Of a stretch of DNA of 64,000 nucleotides, positions 11,810 through 23,266 are shown piece after piece; position 1 is the first letter of the stretch, and each line of letters starts with the position of its first letter. The notes beneath the pieces were generated by a model. It did not search any database and was not told the DNA's origin. It saw nothing but the letters and a program-made list of their open reading frames with translations. The position numbers were made by a program, and so were the translations under genes. Location: positions 6,510,001-6,574,000 of the forward strand of contig CM073193.1 in NCBI GenBank assembly GCA_037042915.1, in the 5' to 3' direction. The stretch comes from Auricularia sp. M13. Its lineage: Eukaryota > Basidiomycota > Agaricomycetes > Auriculariales > Auriculariaceae.

Positions 11810-12215
11810 ATATGGTAAACCCCGAGATGTAATCTTCCGTTTTTGTCTTCTTTGCTCTTACAAAATTTGCACCGTTGAGATCCTGTTGTGGATGAATCGA
11901 CGGCATCGGCTAGAGCCCCTCTTGCACGAAACTGTCACAGATCGCGAGGTGTGTATGTATGATCTCGATCGCGACAGGAGAACACAGTTGTCAACGCAAT
12001 ACATCTACATCTGCACGCGGTGGTGAGAGGAAAACGTGCAGAAATGCGATAGGTCTAGAGGTGCTCTCGATATCCGATAAGGTCAGTATTCACTAAAGCG
12101 TTGACAACGACACTGCACGCGGGCTGTGACCGGTGACCGACCACGCATCGCGTCGCAGGTGCGCCTAGCCCATGCCATGGTGGCGAATGGAGACGGCCTG
12201 TCCGACGCCCTCGAA
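11482..12215. repeat. Segmental duplication copy 1 (CWC21 3' end + flank + eIF5A relic)
   Basis: This stretch resembles 20385-21040 in the same orientation. Matching anchors include cgtcgcggtg.ccgat.ccgcc, ctcccccgcgcc.tggcgctt, aaatttgcacc, gtgtatg.atgatct, acaggaga.cacaa, gcacgcgg and ggagacggcctg, in the same order. The intact CWC21 tail is in this copy, while the eIF5A 3' end is only a relic here. See the second copy at 20385-21040. Confidence 0.7.
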
Positions 12216-12260
12216 GATATGATAGTTGTCGGCAGGCGTCCCGTGCCGCGATTGATGCCG
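12165..12260 (-). pseudogene. Relic of eIF5A 3' end
   Basis: On the minus strand the frame ending at 12165 closes with QAVSIRHHGMG and a stop, matching [10 protein letters not shown] and stop of the intact eIF5A at 20985. About 30 codons are alignable (the DNA gtggcg.atggagacggcctg is shared); further upstream the resemblance is lost. There is no promoter and no remaining core domain, so it is a fragment rather than a gene. Confidence 0.6.
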
Positions 12261-12678
12261 CGAAGCATTCACGATTGTCGTCCGTTGCCGGATCCACGAA
12301 GGATAATCCCCGCGGAACCGAACTTTGGAATTACGGGCGCCGAGCAGTCGTTCCTGCGGCAATTTGTATCTGATTTGTATGCTTCTCTTAGTCCACACAC
12401 TGCGCGCGCTGTACTACCCTCCTCAGAGAGGGCTTCCAGGAGATACGAAAAGTGCCAAGAGCACCGACTCGGAGATACGGTCCCGTTCCAATCTTAACGT
12501 ATGTCATCCCGAAGGGGACGGAGATACGGTCTGATAACTTACGTTTCAATATTTTTCCAGTTTGACGTCTATGTACTCGCATTTACCTTCCACGAAGCAA
12601 TGTCACAGTGCTGTCTAGTTTCTAGGCCTCCAGCAGGTGGGCACAGGTGGCAAGGAGGATGAACCTCCCGCTCGGGAG
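12261..12678. other. Intergenic, nothing recognised
   Basis: About 420 bp between the eIF5A relic and the stop of the acyl-CoA oxidase-like gene. No credible frame or repeat; presumably 3' flanking sequence. Confidence 0.4.
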
Positions 12679-14854
12679 TCATAAGCGTCCAGGGGCCGGC
12701 GGATCGATAAGCTGCGTGGACGCGTTGCCCGTGAAGGTCACGAAGCTCCGCGCGAACTCCCACCAGCGGTCGTGGGTGACGATCGGCGCGACGGCGTAGT
12801 TGTCCGCGCGGGAGAGCTGGAGCCACTTCTCGAGGTCAGGGAAGGCCGCAGTGACCGCGGCGTCCTCGCGCTCGTTGATCTCCCAGCTGCCCAGGCCGGC
12901 GTTTACAGCGTACCAGGCTAGTAGGGGCCGATTAGTGACATCGAGAGTGAGTGTTCATGGGACGCACCGGAATCGTGCTTGAGGATGTTGACTTCATAAA
13001 GGTCAAGAAGCTTCTTGTCGACGCCCGCGTCGACTGCGGCTTCGTAGAAGATGCGTTCGCCGATGGCCCTGACGATGGCCTCGCAGCGAGGAAGGATAAG
13101 GCGATTAAAGCCATCGCTCCGATGCTTTCCGCCAAGCTTGTTCTTCAAGATATTGCGTGCTTCGGCAATAAGGCCAGCCTCATGACGGGCAGCAAGCGAT
13201 GTGGGGTAGCGGGCTGCGGGCAGCTCATAGCGCCCGAGGATGAGCTCAGTAGCAAGACCTGCCACGTCGGTAAGTTCCGGCAAGGGATATTTCGGCGGAA
13301 GATGACTGACGGATGGCCAACACAAGCGTGTCCCCCTCGGCAATCGCAGCTCCGCGCATCTCAAGCTTAACGGAACAAAGATGTTGGCGTCGGGAGTAAT
13401 TGCACTATCAAGCATATGCGTACCTGCACGGCGATGATCTGGTTGTAGCACGATAGCCCCTGCGCGCCCACGCGCTCGGAAAGAGCGATGCAGCTCTCCT
13501 GAATGTGCAGCATCATGACGCACTTGGCGGCCGCCGCGACGCCCATGCGCACGCGAATGTCTGCCTTCGGGTCGCAGAAGACAGCGAAGGCGCGGCTCGT
13601 CGCGCGCTGCATAAAGGCGTTCAGCACGAAGGATTGCGCGAGCGCGTGCAAGATGGGGATCTGCTGAGTGCGGAACGAGATGATGGGGACGAGCTTGCCG
13701 GTATCCGACGAGACGACCTCGCGCCGCATGGAGTACTTTGCGAGTACGTGCGCGGAAACGCCGATGGCGGGAACCGCGAGCGCGCCGAGCGCAAGGGAGC
13801 CAACGGTGATGCGCCAGATGGCCGCCTGGAAGGCCGCCTTTTTGCTCTTGGGCATGTCGGTAGAACCGAGGCATGCCGACGGTGGCAAACGAACGTGATT
13901 AAACCACGTGAGAGAGTGTCCCAGCGGACCTGCTCCTGCACGCTCGGGAAGCTGACTAGGATGTTCACGAACTATCAGTATACTGCCTTCCAGTACTGGT
14001 GCACCACTCACCGACAGGTGACACCTTGACACATCTCCTTTCCGTCCGATAGCGGCACCACAAACGGACGGACGCCACGATTCTCGCCGTCGACCTACGC
14101 AAATGCTGAGATAGGTTTGTCTATGAGCATCCGCGACATGACGCACCACGAGCTGGGCAATGACAATCGCAACGCGAGCCATGTTGATCCCGTACAGAGG
14201 GACCGACGGTGGCATGTACCTTCGTAGGACACGTCAAATTTATCGCGTAAGAGAGGTGGACGGCCATACTTTGCAGCGCCATCGTTGGGTGTGTGGAAGT
14301 CGAACGATCCATCGGGAAGCATGGTCGCGGTGGTCTCGAGGTGGATGGCATCGAGCCCGTGCGCCTGTTCCGTGAGCATGAATTGGCCCCTGCAAGAACA
14401 GATTCAGTAGTGGTACGGCGACCTGAGGGCTAATGATGGCCGCGGCGTACGAGCAGTCGAAGTCCAGAATCCTCTTCAGGATCGGGCGCAACTCAGGGCG
14501 TTTGGCCGCCCATGGAGCCAGCGTTCCAGCCGCGAGATTGTACTGGATGGTGAGAAGCGCCATAGGGGCAACGTCGACGCCGGTAATGTTGTCTAAGTGC
14601 ATGGCCCAGAATCGGTCGGAGAGCGTGTGGACATCGTCCGCGGTGAGCTCTGCGGCGAGGAATTCGTCAGTCCCGAGATTTCCGGTAGTACCGCCGACGA
14701 AGAGTATATGCGTACTGTATTGCCGGGCAATGGCCTGGGCACGGAGGTACTCGATCTCGATACGCTTCTGCACGGGGACGTCGTCCGGTACGAACCCGAA
14801 GAGCTCGGTCTGAGTCAAGTGCGAAGTCAAGGTTGCGGCGCTGAGACGATCCAT
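12679..14854 (-). CDS. Acyl-CoA oxidase / acyl-CoA dehydrogenase-like protein
   Basis: Spliced minus-strand gene with at least seven introns. The start MDRLSAATLTSHLTQTELFG is preceded by a TATA box (14902-14907) about 50 bp upstream. Conserved blocks in order: LLTIQYNLAAGTLAP, then (after splicing out gtacgcc..ttgcag) FDCSGQFMLTEQAHGLDAI with the LETTAT strand, KYMPPSVPLYGINMARVA, VVDGENRGVRPFVVPLSDG, FNHVRLPPSACLG, FRTQQIPILHALAQSFVL and LSCYNQIIAVQLEMRGAAI. The last exons give GLGSWEINEREDAA and GNASTQLIDPPAPGRL. The TE.(G/A)HG flavin/substrate loop and the GENRGVRPF block match fungal acyl-CoA oxidase-like flavoenzymes that desaturate acyl-CoA at C2-C3. The C-terminal GRL is only a weak PTS1-like signal, so peroxisomal location is an inference. 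The exact substrate and whether electrons go to oxygen cannot be told. Confidence 0.83.
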
Positions 14855-16050
14855 GGGAGGAATGAAGTAGGTGAGACGACAGGAAGGCGTCGTCTCAGGT
14901 TCTTATATTATCGCACTGACAGGGACTTTGCGGTGCCGAAGTCCAGAATCTGGCATCTCACATCTCAGAGAAATTTCGCTCATCGCGCGGAACCGGACAG
15001 TGATCTCAGGGAGAATCCGGCTCGGATACTTGGTGGTCGGGACGCCGCTGAAAAAAAAATCCACTGCTGCGGTCAAGGGAATATTCTCATGACTGGCGCG
15101 CCCCGTCGAAGCACCCTATCAAGATTAAGACTGAACACGCTCCATGCTTATCTCGCGCCTTTTCTAGCAGCGTCACCCTAAATTTAATTCAGCTTTATTT
15201 TGTGGGAGCGTTATGAAGACCGCAATCACATGATTATAGACTTCTGCTTTCCTCATTGGTTCAACGAGGCCGTATCCCCCGCGCTTTTTCCGGCATGAGA
15301 TGTAAATCGTAGGAATGAACAACGCTGTCAAAATCATGAAAGGAGCTGAGCGTGCAGATTCTCGGTGGCAACGGCAACACTTGGCAGCTGTCGGTCCTCG
15401 TTCTGTCAATGCTCCCCTATCAGATTCGATATTTTATCACAGGCTTGATAGTGGTCGATAGCATCAATCCCAGCCTGATTTGGATGTGTCTGAATAGGAT
15501 AGAGATCAATCGAGCCGCGGAACATGCAGTGACTGGTTGGATTTATAATTACTCCTACAGTCGGGAGATGCACTGGGGAGGTCGCTGCGGGCGGGCATAG
15601 GTTTGTGGATGTCCCAAATGCAAGCAGTTGGCCATACGTTGACGTACGCACACTGCGGTCAGAGCCAGGTCAGAACAAACATTCGGATGCAGTATGTTCT
15701 TTCCACTCTTCGTCAGCATCCTCTCGAACGGGAGTTTGCTGAGACGGCATTCACACGCTTGTCAATCTACTGTTCAGATATCTCTGAAATTTGCCGACAC
15801 CCTGACAGAAAAGGAGTTGGGACATTATCAAATGCATTCGCACGTTCGAACATTGCGAGAGGCTCCACGTCAGCATGTCAGCTTCCATGGACTTTCATTG
15901 GCTGGATAGCTACTGTCGGCGGTCGTAACCTACAGATAATATCGATCTCCGCCGGTGACAGCGGGATACCAAGGACTTATGTATGCTCTCGCCACAGAAG
16001 TTGCTGCTGCTGCGGTCCATCGTCTCCATCCCCCGCTTGTTCTTGTCTAC
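14855..16050. other. Intergenic / promoter region between oxidase-like gene and P450
   Basis: About 1.2 kb between divergent starts. It holds the TATA box of the oxidase-like gene at 14902-14907 (minus strand). The reading frames here are short and without family resemblance. An in-frame ATG at 15979 would lengthen the P450 N-terminus by 24 residues; it was not preferred. Confidence 0.45.
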
Positions 16051-18277
16051 ATGCTTCAGAGCATCACCTTCAACACTTCCGCCGTTGTTGCGGGCGCGGG
16101 AGCGCTATGGCTCTTCTGGCGTGCTTTCCGGCGCTACTTCATCCGCTCGCCGCTGGCCGACGTGGATGGTCCCGACTCTGAGTCGTGGCTCACTGGCAAT
16201 TTGGAATCGTTCTTCAGCCCACACGCGTACGACTGGCACCACAACCTCATTCGGCGCTGGGGGTCCACCGTCAAGACATATGGGTTCTTCGGGGTGCGCG
16301 ACACATTGTAACGTCCCACCAGCGCTTTTGTTCACCAGGAGCGCGCCTCAGGACGAACAGGTTTACACGACAGACCCCCGTGCTATGGACTTCATCATGA
16401 AGAACAATGACTTGTTTGAGGAACAGGAATACTTCTTGCAGTACGTGTAGCGCACCTTAGCAGTCCATGCCTGTTTCCCCGGAATTGTTTTGCTGATTTG
16501 TGCGGGGTTTGCCACAGAGGAAATATGCTCTGGTTCGGGGAAGGGCTTCTCTCCACGCGCGGAAAGGTGCATACGCGCCAGCGCCGTACGATCTTCCCTG
16601 TCTTCGGCGTGCCGTCCCTGCGCACGCTGACACCGCTGGCGTATACTATCACCAATGAGGTCAGTTCAGGCCATCTGAACAGGCTAATTCCCTCACTCAA
16701 TTGTTCATTCGCTTGCGTGATTACCATAGGTTCGCGATATCATGTTGAAGGCCGTGAGGGAAAAGGGGCCGCACGAGATTGACATGCACGATTGGATGTC
16801 GCGCGGTTCTCTCGACTACATCTCGAAGCTCGGTCTTGGATATTCATTTGACGCGTACGTGAAAGATCCTGCCTTATCGGTGTGATCCATCCTGACTCCT
16901 CGAAGCCTGGACTCCTCGAAGCCGAATGCCTACCGCGATATTGTCAAAAATTTCATGTGCGCGGGTCCCGGTCTTCCTCACCTAAACCCGCTGAGAGCTT
17001 AGCAACATGATGCAGTCCAGTGCTGGTGCGCACGGCCGTCGTGAGGCAGCTCATCCCCAAGTTCGTCAAGCTTGGGCCTGCGTGGTTCCGGCGGTTCATT
17101 GTGAAAATTACGCCGCTCGAGCATGTGCAGCTGCTCAAGACGTTCTCGGACGTGCTCATCAAGACGTCCGACGAAGTGCTCACGAGCAAGGAGCATGCAC
17201 TTGCGCACGACGAAGACACCAAGGAGCAGATTGCGCACGGCAAGGACATCATGAGCATCCTACGTACGTGTGATATTCAGTCACTTCCAGGTTGCACGCT
17301 CAACATCCACACATACCTGTGCAGTCCGCCAGAACCTGAACAAGAAGCCCGAGGACCAGCTCAGCCGCGACGAGTTGCTAGGCCAGATCTCCACGCTCAT
17401 TTTCACCGCACAGGACGTACGTCGTGGTCCCCTGTTGCTGCCGCACGAGAGTGACCGAGAGGGCAGACAACGGCCGCAGCGCTCTCGCGCACACTCCAGG
17501 TGCTCGCGTACCACCCGGACGTTCAGGACGAGCTGCGCGCAGAGGTGACCGCGGCGCGCGCGGCAGGCGGCGACCTTGACTACAACGCACTCAATGGTCT
17601 CCCCCTGCTCGACGCTGTGTGCCGCGAGACACTGCGGATGTACCCGCCCGTTGCCTTCACGCTGCGCACGTACGTCTCCCCCTTGTCGCCAGCGTCCCCC
17701 CAGCTCAGCACAGCAACGAATAGGTCGACGAAGGAGGTGGTGCTCCCACTCGCGCGCCCGGTGACAGGCAAAAGCGGCGCGGTCCACACGCAGCTGCGCA
17801 TCCCGCGCGACGTGGACGTGTGCGTGGGTATTGCGCTCGCGAATAAGGATCCCGCGCTGTGGGGTCCGGACGCGGACGAGTGGCGTCCGTCGCGTTGGCT
17901 GCAGCCGCTGCCTCAGGGCGTCCAGGAACTCACGGGCATATACAACAACATGTGCGTGCCGGACCCCTCGCCTCAGAAAACGCTGATACAGAAGCCCCAG
18001 GATGACCTTCGGCGTGGGCCCCAGATCGTGCATCGGACTGAAGTTCGCAGAGCTAGGTGCGCGGGCGAGAAGTTAAACAGTAGGTCGGTTGCTCAGCTGA
18101 CGCTATGGTTCAGAGATGAAGATCGTCCTGTCGGTACTGCTGGAGACGTTTGTATTCGACCGCCCGTCGAAGGAGATCACGTGGCAGCTGGGCAACATCC
18201 AAGTGCCGTATCTCGCGGGCACGGAGGAATCTCTCATCCCCAACCTGCCGCTGAAGGTGTCGCTCGTCAAGCACTGA
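16051..18277 (+). CDS. Cytochrome P450 monooxygenase (microsomal)
   Basis: Multi-exon gene; exon 1 is 16051-16293. N-terminus MLQSITFNTSAVVAGAGALW is a membrane anchor followed by the basic/proline hinge FRRYFIRSPLADVDGP. Diagnostic motifs are present: helix C region HTRQRRTIFPVFG, I-helix FTAQDTTAAAL split by an intron after FTAQD, K-helix ETLR (ExxR) in VCRETLRMYPP, the PERF-like WRPSRW, and the haem loop FGVGPRSCIG with the cysteine ligand, then VPYLAGTEESLIPNLPLKVSL to the stop. The overall pattern (SKEHAL..HDEDTKEQIAHGKDIMS, EDQLSRDELLGQI) matches basidiomycete CYP families of the CYP5150/5037 kind, but the family number cannot be fixed by eye. One intron acceptor lies in a short direct repeat (16892-16922). 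It probably oxidises lipophilic substrates or xenobiotics at the endoplasmic reticulum. Confidence 0.9.
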
Positions 18278-18888
18278 AGCTGAAGTCGCGGATTGTGCCA
18301 TACTGGTGTACGAAAACGAGTGTGTATCATTTCCCAGGGTCTCCTTGCAGCGACTGACATAGCCCCCAAGGAGACCATGGGAAAGTCTGCACAGCCGCTA
18401 ACAGGTTTAGTCGGCGAGCCCCTTGAGCAGAATTGTAGATAAAACATATAATTGCCTATTATTTTGCTTGGAATTCAGCTTGGAGATGAAGGATTTGGGT
18501 AAGAGCAAGATAAAAACCGGCGAAAGTTGCACACAGGCGCTTACTTGGCCGCAACTTTCGCACTCCAAAGTAGTACGCACCTTCTACGGGGTATTTCACG
18601 TCCCAAAATGGGATGCCGACGGTACAGCTGTGAAAGAGGGAGTGTATCGCTTCGAGCAGCGCCGGCAAGCCTCGACAATGAACGACAAGCTCTGCCTCGT
18701 TGGTAGAGAGGCATACAAAAGCGGAGCACCGACGAATAGCGTTGCGAGCGTAAGCAATCCGGGCGGTATGGCGTTGTAATCGAGCATGGCCAAGGGGTAT
18801 CTAGGAATAAAATTAACGGCACCGGGTCGGTAACCGCTGTAAGGCCAGAGACCAAGAGGAGTCCAGAAGTTCACTGCGCGTTCACGGT
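18278..18888. other. Intergenic region before the inverted-repeat element
   Basis: About 610 bp. A minus-strand frame of 111 codons (18931-18596) runs from the element's left arm into this region, but its composition and lack of conserved motifs do not support a gene. Nothing else seen. Confidence 0.4.
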
Positions 18889-19603
18889 TGAAAACATCCG
18901 GCGGCGGTTTTTTCGCACTGGCACGGGCCACCGTCAGTCCCCGCTTTGCACATCAAGCCCGTTTTGTTTCCGGAGACATGTTCGATATCCTGGGACCTAT
19001 AGGGGCCCATAAACGCGTTTTAAGCACATAACACGCCCAGCTCGTTGACTTGGCGCGTTTTCGACGGTTTCCGGAGCTATCCGGAAACCACCGGACCTTC
19101 TCCTCCTCGTCCCCTCCACCTCGTCTAGCCTTTATTACGGCTCTTCCCGTATAAAATACATGTTGCAATAAAGGATAGCATATGATATTTATTGCATCCA
19201 TAAAAAATACAGTCTGACAGCCTTTCAAGGGCAAAGACTAGAGCTTGGGCAAAACTTCAATTCAGTGATTATGATGTACTTTGATTGCTCATATAGTACA
19301 GCATTTAGTACAATATAATGAATGATTTCACTTAGAAGTTTGTATGGTATCTCTTTTCATGCTGTAGCGTATGCTGTGATTAGTCGGGTTGAGGAGGAGA
19401 AGGTCCGGTGGTTGCTGGATAGCTCCGGAAAGTGAAACCGTCGAAAACGCGCCAAGTCAACGAGCTGGGCGTATTATGTGCGTAAAACGCGTTTCTAGGC
19501 CCATATAGGTCCCAAGATATTGAACATGTCTCCAGGAACTAAACGGGCTTGATGTGCAAAGCGGGGACTGACGGTGGGAAAAAGCCGCCGTCGGATGTTT
19601 TCA
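18889..19603. mobile_element. MITE-like / foldback element with ~215-bp terminal inverted repeats
   Basis: Both ends are the same sequence in opposite orientation: tgaaaacatccg at 18889-18900 and cggatgttttca at 19592-19603. The arms are about 18889-19118 and 19385-19603 and share long exact words such as accgtcagtccccgctttgc, cccagctcgttgacttggcg and accggaccttctcctcctc, with a few substitutions and small indels (about 90 % by eye). The central 265 bp are AT-rich with no gene. No transposase is encoded, so it would be a non-autonomous DNA element moved in trans. A target-site duplication could not be fixed. A transcript through it would form a long hairpin. Confidence 0.85.
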
Positions 19604-20384
19604 CACTACTATAAGTATCCGCGGATATCACGGCACGCTGCTCGCTGTGCTTGGGATTATCCATATGAGACCGTATATGCAGTCGTCGACTCTCGTTTGT
19701 CAAGCATGGTCTCAGTAGTTCAGCAGCGGCGCCTCGAACCCGCTCGCTCTCAGACATCTTGCAACGGTCTGGCTCGCGCGGTTCTCGAGTGTGCTCATCG
19801 ACGGCGTGTCTCCTCGTCACTGTCCGACGCGCAGGACTGCGTCCCGAGCTTCTTCATGCTCGACGACGACCTCTACACGGCCTTCCGTCGTCTGCCGCAG
19901 TACGACATCGTCGGTCCCGAGGAGCTGCCTGCTGCCCGGCGAGCCGTATTAGTACTTGTCCACATCGCCTTCTCTTGAAATAACTTGAATCCCGCTTCTC
20001 TCGACCGCTGCCCGTCTTGCTGGATGGCGAACACTCGTGCTGCGCGGCACGTGTTCCAGCGGACGCCTCTCCACCAGCCCTAGGCGCACGCTAGGCGACC
20101 AGGGTGGTAGGGATGCCATGCCTATTCTGTGAACACGCTGTACGCTCGCGGGGGGCGCTTCACTGGCGACTTCATCGCTCTCCTCGGCATAATCGCGCTC
20201 TGATACTGCTGCTGTACGCCGGCGAGCCACTGTTGCTTCGCAAAGGCGCGGCTGCTCGCTGTGCTCGAGCTGTCCGCATTTTAGGCTTGAGCCGAAGAGC
20301 TTCCTCCCTCGCCCAGCTCCCCGGAGGTCGTCCTGAGTCCGTCGAGTCTTCCTACGCTTCCCCCTCGCTACTGCCCCCGCCCCC
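19604..20384. other. Intergenic, possible decayed coding sequence
   Basis: About 780 bp without a recognised gene. A plus-strand frame (to 19978) contains a protein-like stretch around SFFMLDDDLYTAFRRLPQ, but there is no family match and its ends are not supported. The right side borders the CWC21 relic. Confidence 0.35.
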
Positions 20385-20580
20385 CCACGTCGCGGTGGCC
20401 GATCTCCGCCATACCGCGGCAAGAGATCACTTCTCACTGTGCTCTCCCCCGCGCCATGGCGCTTGTGGCGGATGTTACCCGTCGCTCGCCGCGCTGGGCG
20501 CTTTCGCTCTCCCGTCGTGGCCGTCTCGCTTGCGGCGCCCCGACAGCAGCAGTGCTTGTCATTTTCTGTTGTCGTGTGTG
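20385..20580 (+). pseudogene. Relic of CWC21-like RS region
   Basis: DNA resembling 11482-11700 of the intact CWC21 gene: cgtcgcggtg.ccgat.tccgccatacc.cggcaa.agatc and ctcccccgcgcc.tggcgctt. Frameshifts and substitutions remove the RS reading frame, and no cwf21 domain remains upstream. It is the 5' part of the second copy of the segmental duplication. Confidence 0.6.
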
Positions 20581-21040
20581 CCCGTGTCCAAATTTGCACC
20601 ATGACCGTTGAGAGCTTGCTGTGTCAAATCGAGCGCACCTGATGTGCTCGATTCGGCGCCAAGTCACATCGATGGAGCACCTCTGGCAAGACCAAAACCG
20701 CAAATGTGTATGCATGATCTTTATTGCAACAGGAGAGCACAAGGGATTTCCGTTGTCAATGAAATACATTTGCACGCGGCACCGGTGAGAGTGCCCGTTC
20801 AGAAAGTAACCAACGCTATATAGTGGAAGCCGAGACCGAGAAAAAATATGCAGAGGTGCGAAGCGTCTATTGCACGGCTGACATCAGTACTACAGTATAT
20901 TGAACAAGGAGACTGCGCGCGGGCTGCTTACACGCTCCAAACAGAGCCGACCGAGCGCGCATCGCATCGCAGCTGCTCCCGGGTTCAGCCAGCGGTGGCG
21001 CGGATGGAGACGGCCTGCTCCTCGCCCATGGCGGAGACGA
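20385..21040. repeat. Segmental duplication copy 2 (CWC21 relic + flank + eIF5A 3' end)
   Basis: Direct-orientation counterpart of 11482-12215. After the RS relic, the shared non-coding flank (aaatttgcacc, gtgtatgcatgatct, caacaggagagcacaa, gcacgcggc) leads into the intact eIF5A stop region (gtggcgcggatggagacggcc). The order of anchors is identical in both copies, which excludes chance similarity of low-complexity RS repeats. Confidence 0.7.
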
Positions 21041-21743
21041 TGGTGATGATGAGCTCCTTGCCGTCGTTGAACTCTTGCTCGATCTGCTTGCCGAGGTCGC
21101 CCTCGGGCACCTTGACGTCGTCCTTGGACGCGCCATCGGGGGTCATCAGGTTGAGGTAGCCGTCATCGATGTTGACCTGCGGGCGGTCAGCGTTGGTGCG
21201 AGCGACGGGCGGCGCGGCGGGCTCACGAGGGTGTACTCAGTGCGGGTGACGTTGGGGACGTCCATGTTGTGGGTCGAGGGCGAGATATCTTCCTGTTGGG
21301 CGGCAGCCAATCAGCACGCAGGCGCGCAAACCGAGCTGAGAAAAAAAAAGCGCACGAGCTTCTTGCCGGTGAAGATCTGTGGCGATAGGTCAGCGCGCGG
21401 GCGTGGGAACGGCGGCGGGGGCGCATACATCGATCGCGACGAGATGGACCTTGGCGTGGCCGTGCTTGCCGGTCTTGGAGGTGGACATGTCCACAATCTT
21501 GCACGGCCTGCCCTTGATCACGACGTGGCCGCTGTGGCGGACGATGAGCACGGTGCCCTGCAAGTCGGCAGCGGCGGCGGGCGCTCACCCCTTCCTGAGG
21601 GCCGAGCATTGCATCGGGAACGTCGCCGACGCGCCAGCTGGGTGTCACGAGCCCGTCAGCCAGCTTCAGGACGGCGCTTAGAACAAGCAGTACGCACAGC
21701 CGGCGGCGGCCTCGAAGTGGTGCTCGTCCTCGTGGTCACTCAT
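20985..21743 (-). CDS. eIF5A: Translation factor eIF5A (hypusine-containing)
   Basis: Six exons and five introns on the minus strand, about 157 residues. It starts [20 protein letters not shown], then [39 protein letters not shown] (the lysine of TGKHGHA is the site of hypusine formation), [36 protein letters not shown], then [15 protein letters not shown] and a C-terminus [13 protein letters not shown]. The two-domain layout (SH3-like, then OB fold) is complete. The protein binds the ribosomal E site and helps peptide-bond formation at difficult motifs. RKGG is slightly unusual (RKNG in most homologues) and depends on the chosen splice junction. The 3' end is inside a segmental duplication; an eIF5A relic lies at 12165. 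Confidence 0.95.
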
Positions 21744-23266
21744 TTTGGGATTGCGGCGCGGGGAAGACGGCTTTTCGTCGAGAGGAGGGAAAGCGGGAGA
21801 GTTGATGAAAACCCGCTTTGATCTCCGCCTTTGTACCTCCGAGAACGTCCTCAACTCGCAATCGCCCTTGTGCTGCCTGCGATCCCGTCCTGCGGCTTCT
21901 CTTCTCACATGGATTAGACTTTTTCTCTCATCGAAGCCGTATGCGAGACTTTTGGCTTCGTCGATGCGTCCCATTACTACCCCCCTTTGCTTCCGGCTCT
22001 GCGGTCCGACTCTCCTCTTGGTTTTCTTCCTGTCTGTTTGCTGGGCGACTATAGGATATCTCAGCGCGATCGGCCTGATTTTCCTTCATCGCCAATTAAA
22101 ATGACTGGGACGCACGTGCTTGTCTATCTCCCTGTAAGGCCTCACAGGGTGGTGCGAGATCCACGGGCTACGATCCACAGTTCCACGCAAAGTCAAAGCT
22201 GGCGCGTGCAGGGTCAACTGTCCCGAGTCCATGGGCCATCCTCTCCTGATCTCAATGTTCTGCTCCCCATAAAAACCGGAGGCCTTTTCTGCACTTGGAA
22301 ATGCTTGCACAGAGTCCGATTCAGGGCTGTGCAGGATTCCGCAATTTGTGACCTCCGAGGACCAGCGGGCGCAACCGCTATGAACGGCACTTTGGTCCAC
22401 CAGTACCGCCTAATTCCATCGCAGATTTGGTTTCTAGACTCTATGGTTGTAGGCCCTGATTTGACGGTCAATCGTTGAGTTTCTCTCCGTCGCCACTAAT
22501 GTCAAGGGCATCACCGAAGGGGAACGTGGATCACTTGCGTCGCATGCGCTTGCTGCTGCATAACCTGAGCTCGTGGCTGCTCAAATGTAACGTGCAGCTC
22601 GGAAGACTGGGGCAATGATTCAGCATATGCCAGCTCCTGCTCTGACTCACGCGAGTTAACAAGCTATATGTGCCAGACTGCGTGAATGCCGCGACATTCC
22701 GTTTGCTAAGACAGACTGCGCACAGCGGCGCGCAGCAGATGAGCAGCTTTTGCCTGCAACCATGCTTTGCCTACAAGTCTTGTCAAGACTTGGACAGACT
22801 GACGGTGTAAAGCGTTTTCTTAAGCTCCCCGCACTCCGCCCTCATTTTTAGGTACACCCCCGTGCATCCCGGCGTTATAATCTCTGGAAATATTCAGGAT
22901 TCCTTGGTGGTTTGGGAATGAGTTGCGAAGTCGTTGGGAGTGTTAGATCGTGTTCCAACTTGCGAGGTAAGCGATGCGTAGCCTTTGAGGCGCACGTCCG
23001 GCTCATCTAGATCTTCATTCGGCGAAGATTTGACCAGATTTGTCGCACACGAAAGCTACATAATCTTACCTTGTTCTTCGCACTGTCGTGCCCTGACGTG
23101 CGGCAGTGATCATCAATGATAATCTCAAGCTCGCTTCAAGTCCGGGACGGTGCGACGGACCGGTGATACCGGTGGCCCTCTTCAGAAACCTATACATGAC
23201 CCGTGCCAGCATTGCTCGTAGCCCGGCCCGTCTGTACCAGAAACCTCCCACCAGCAGCTTCAGACC
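21744..23266. other. Intergenic region between eIF5A and DUF2264 genes
   Basis: About 1.5 kb between divergent starts. The left part is a purine/pyrimidine-biased leader of eIF5A (minus strand). No credible coding frame, RNA gene or repeat was seen. TATA-like sequence was not evident near either start. Confidence 0.4.

Noticed and set aside
18459-18931. Minus-strand frames of 69-111 codons downstream of the P450
   Set aside because: One begins inside the arm of the inverted-repeat element and none has conserved motifs or a promoter.
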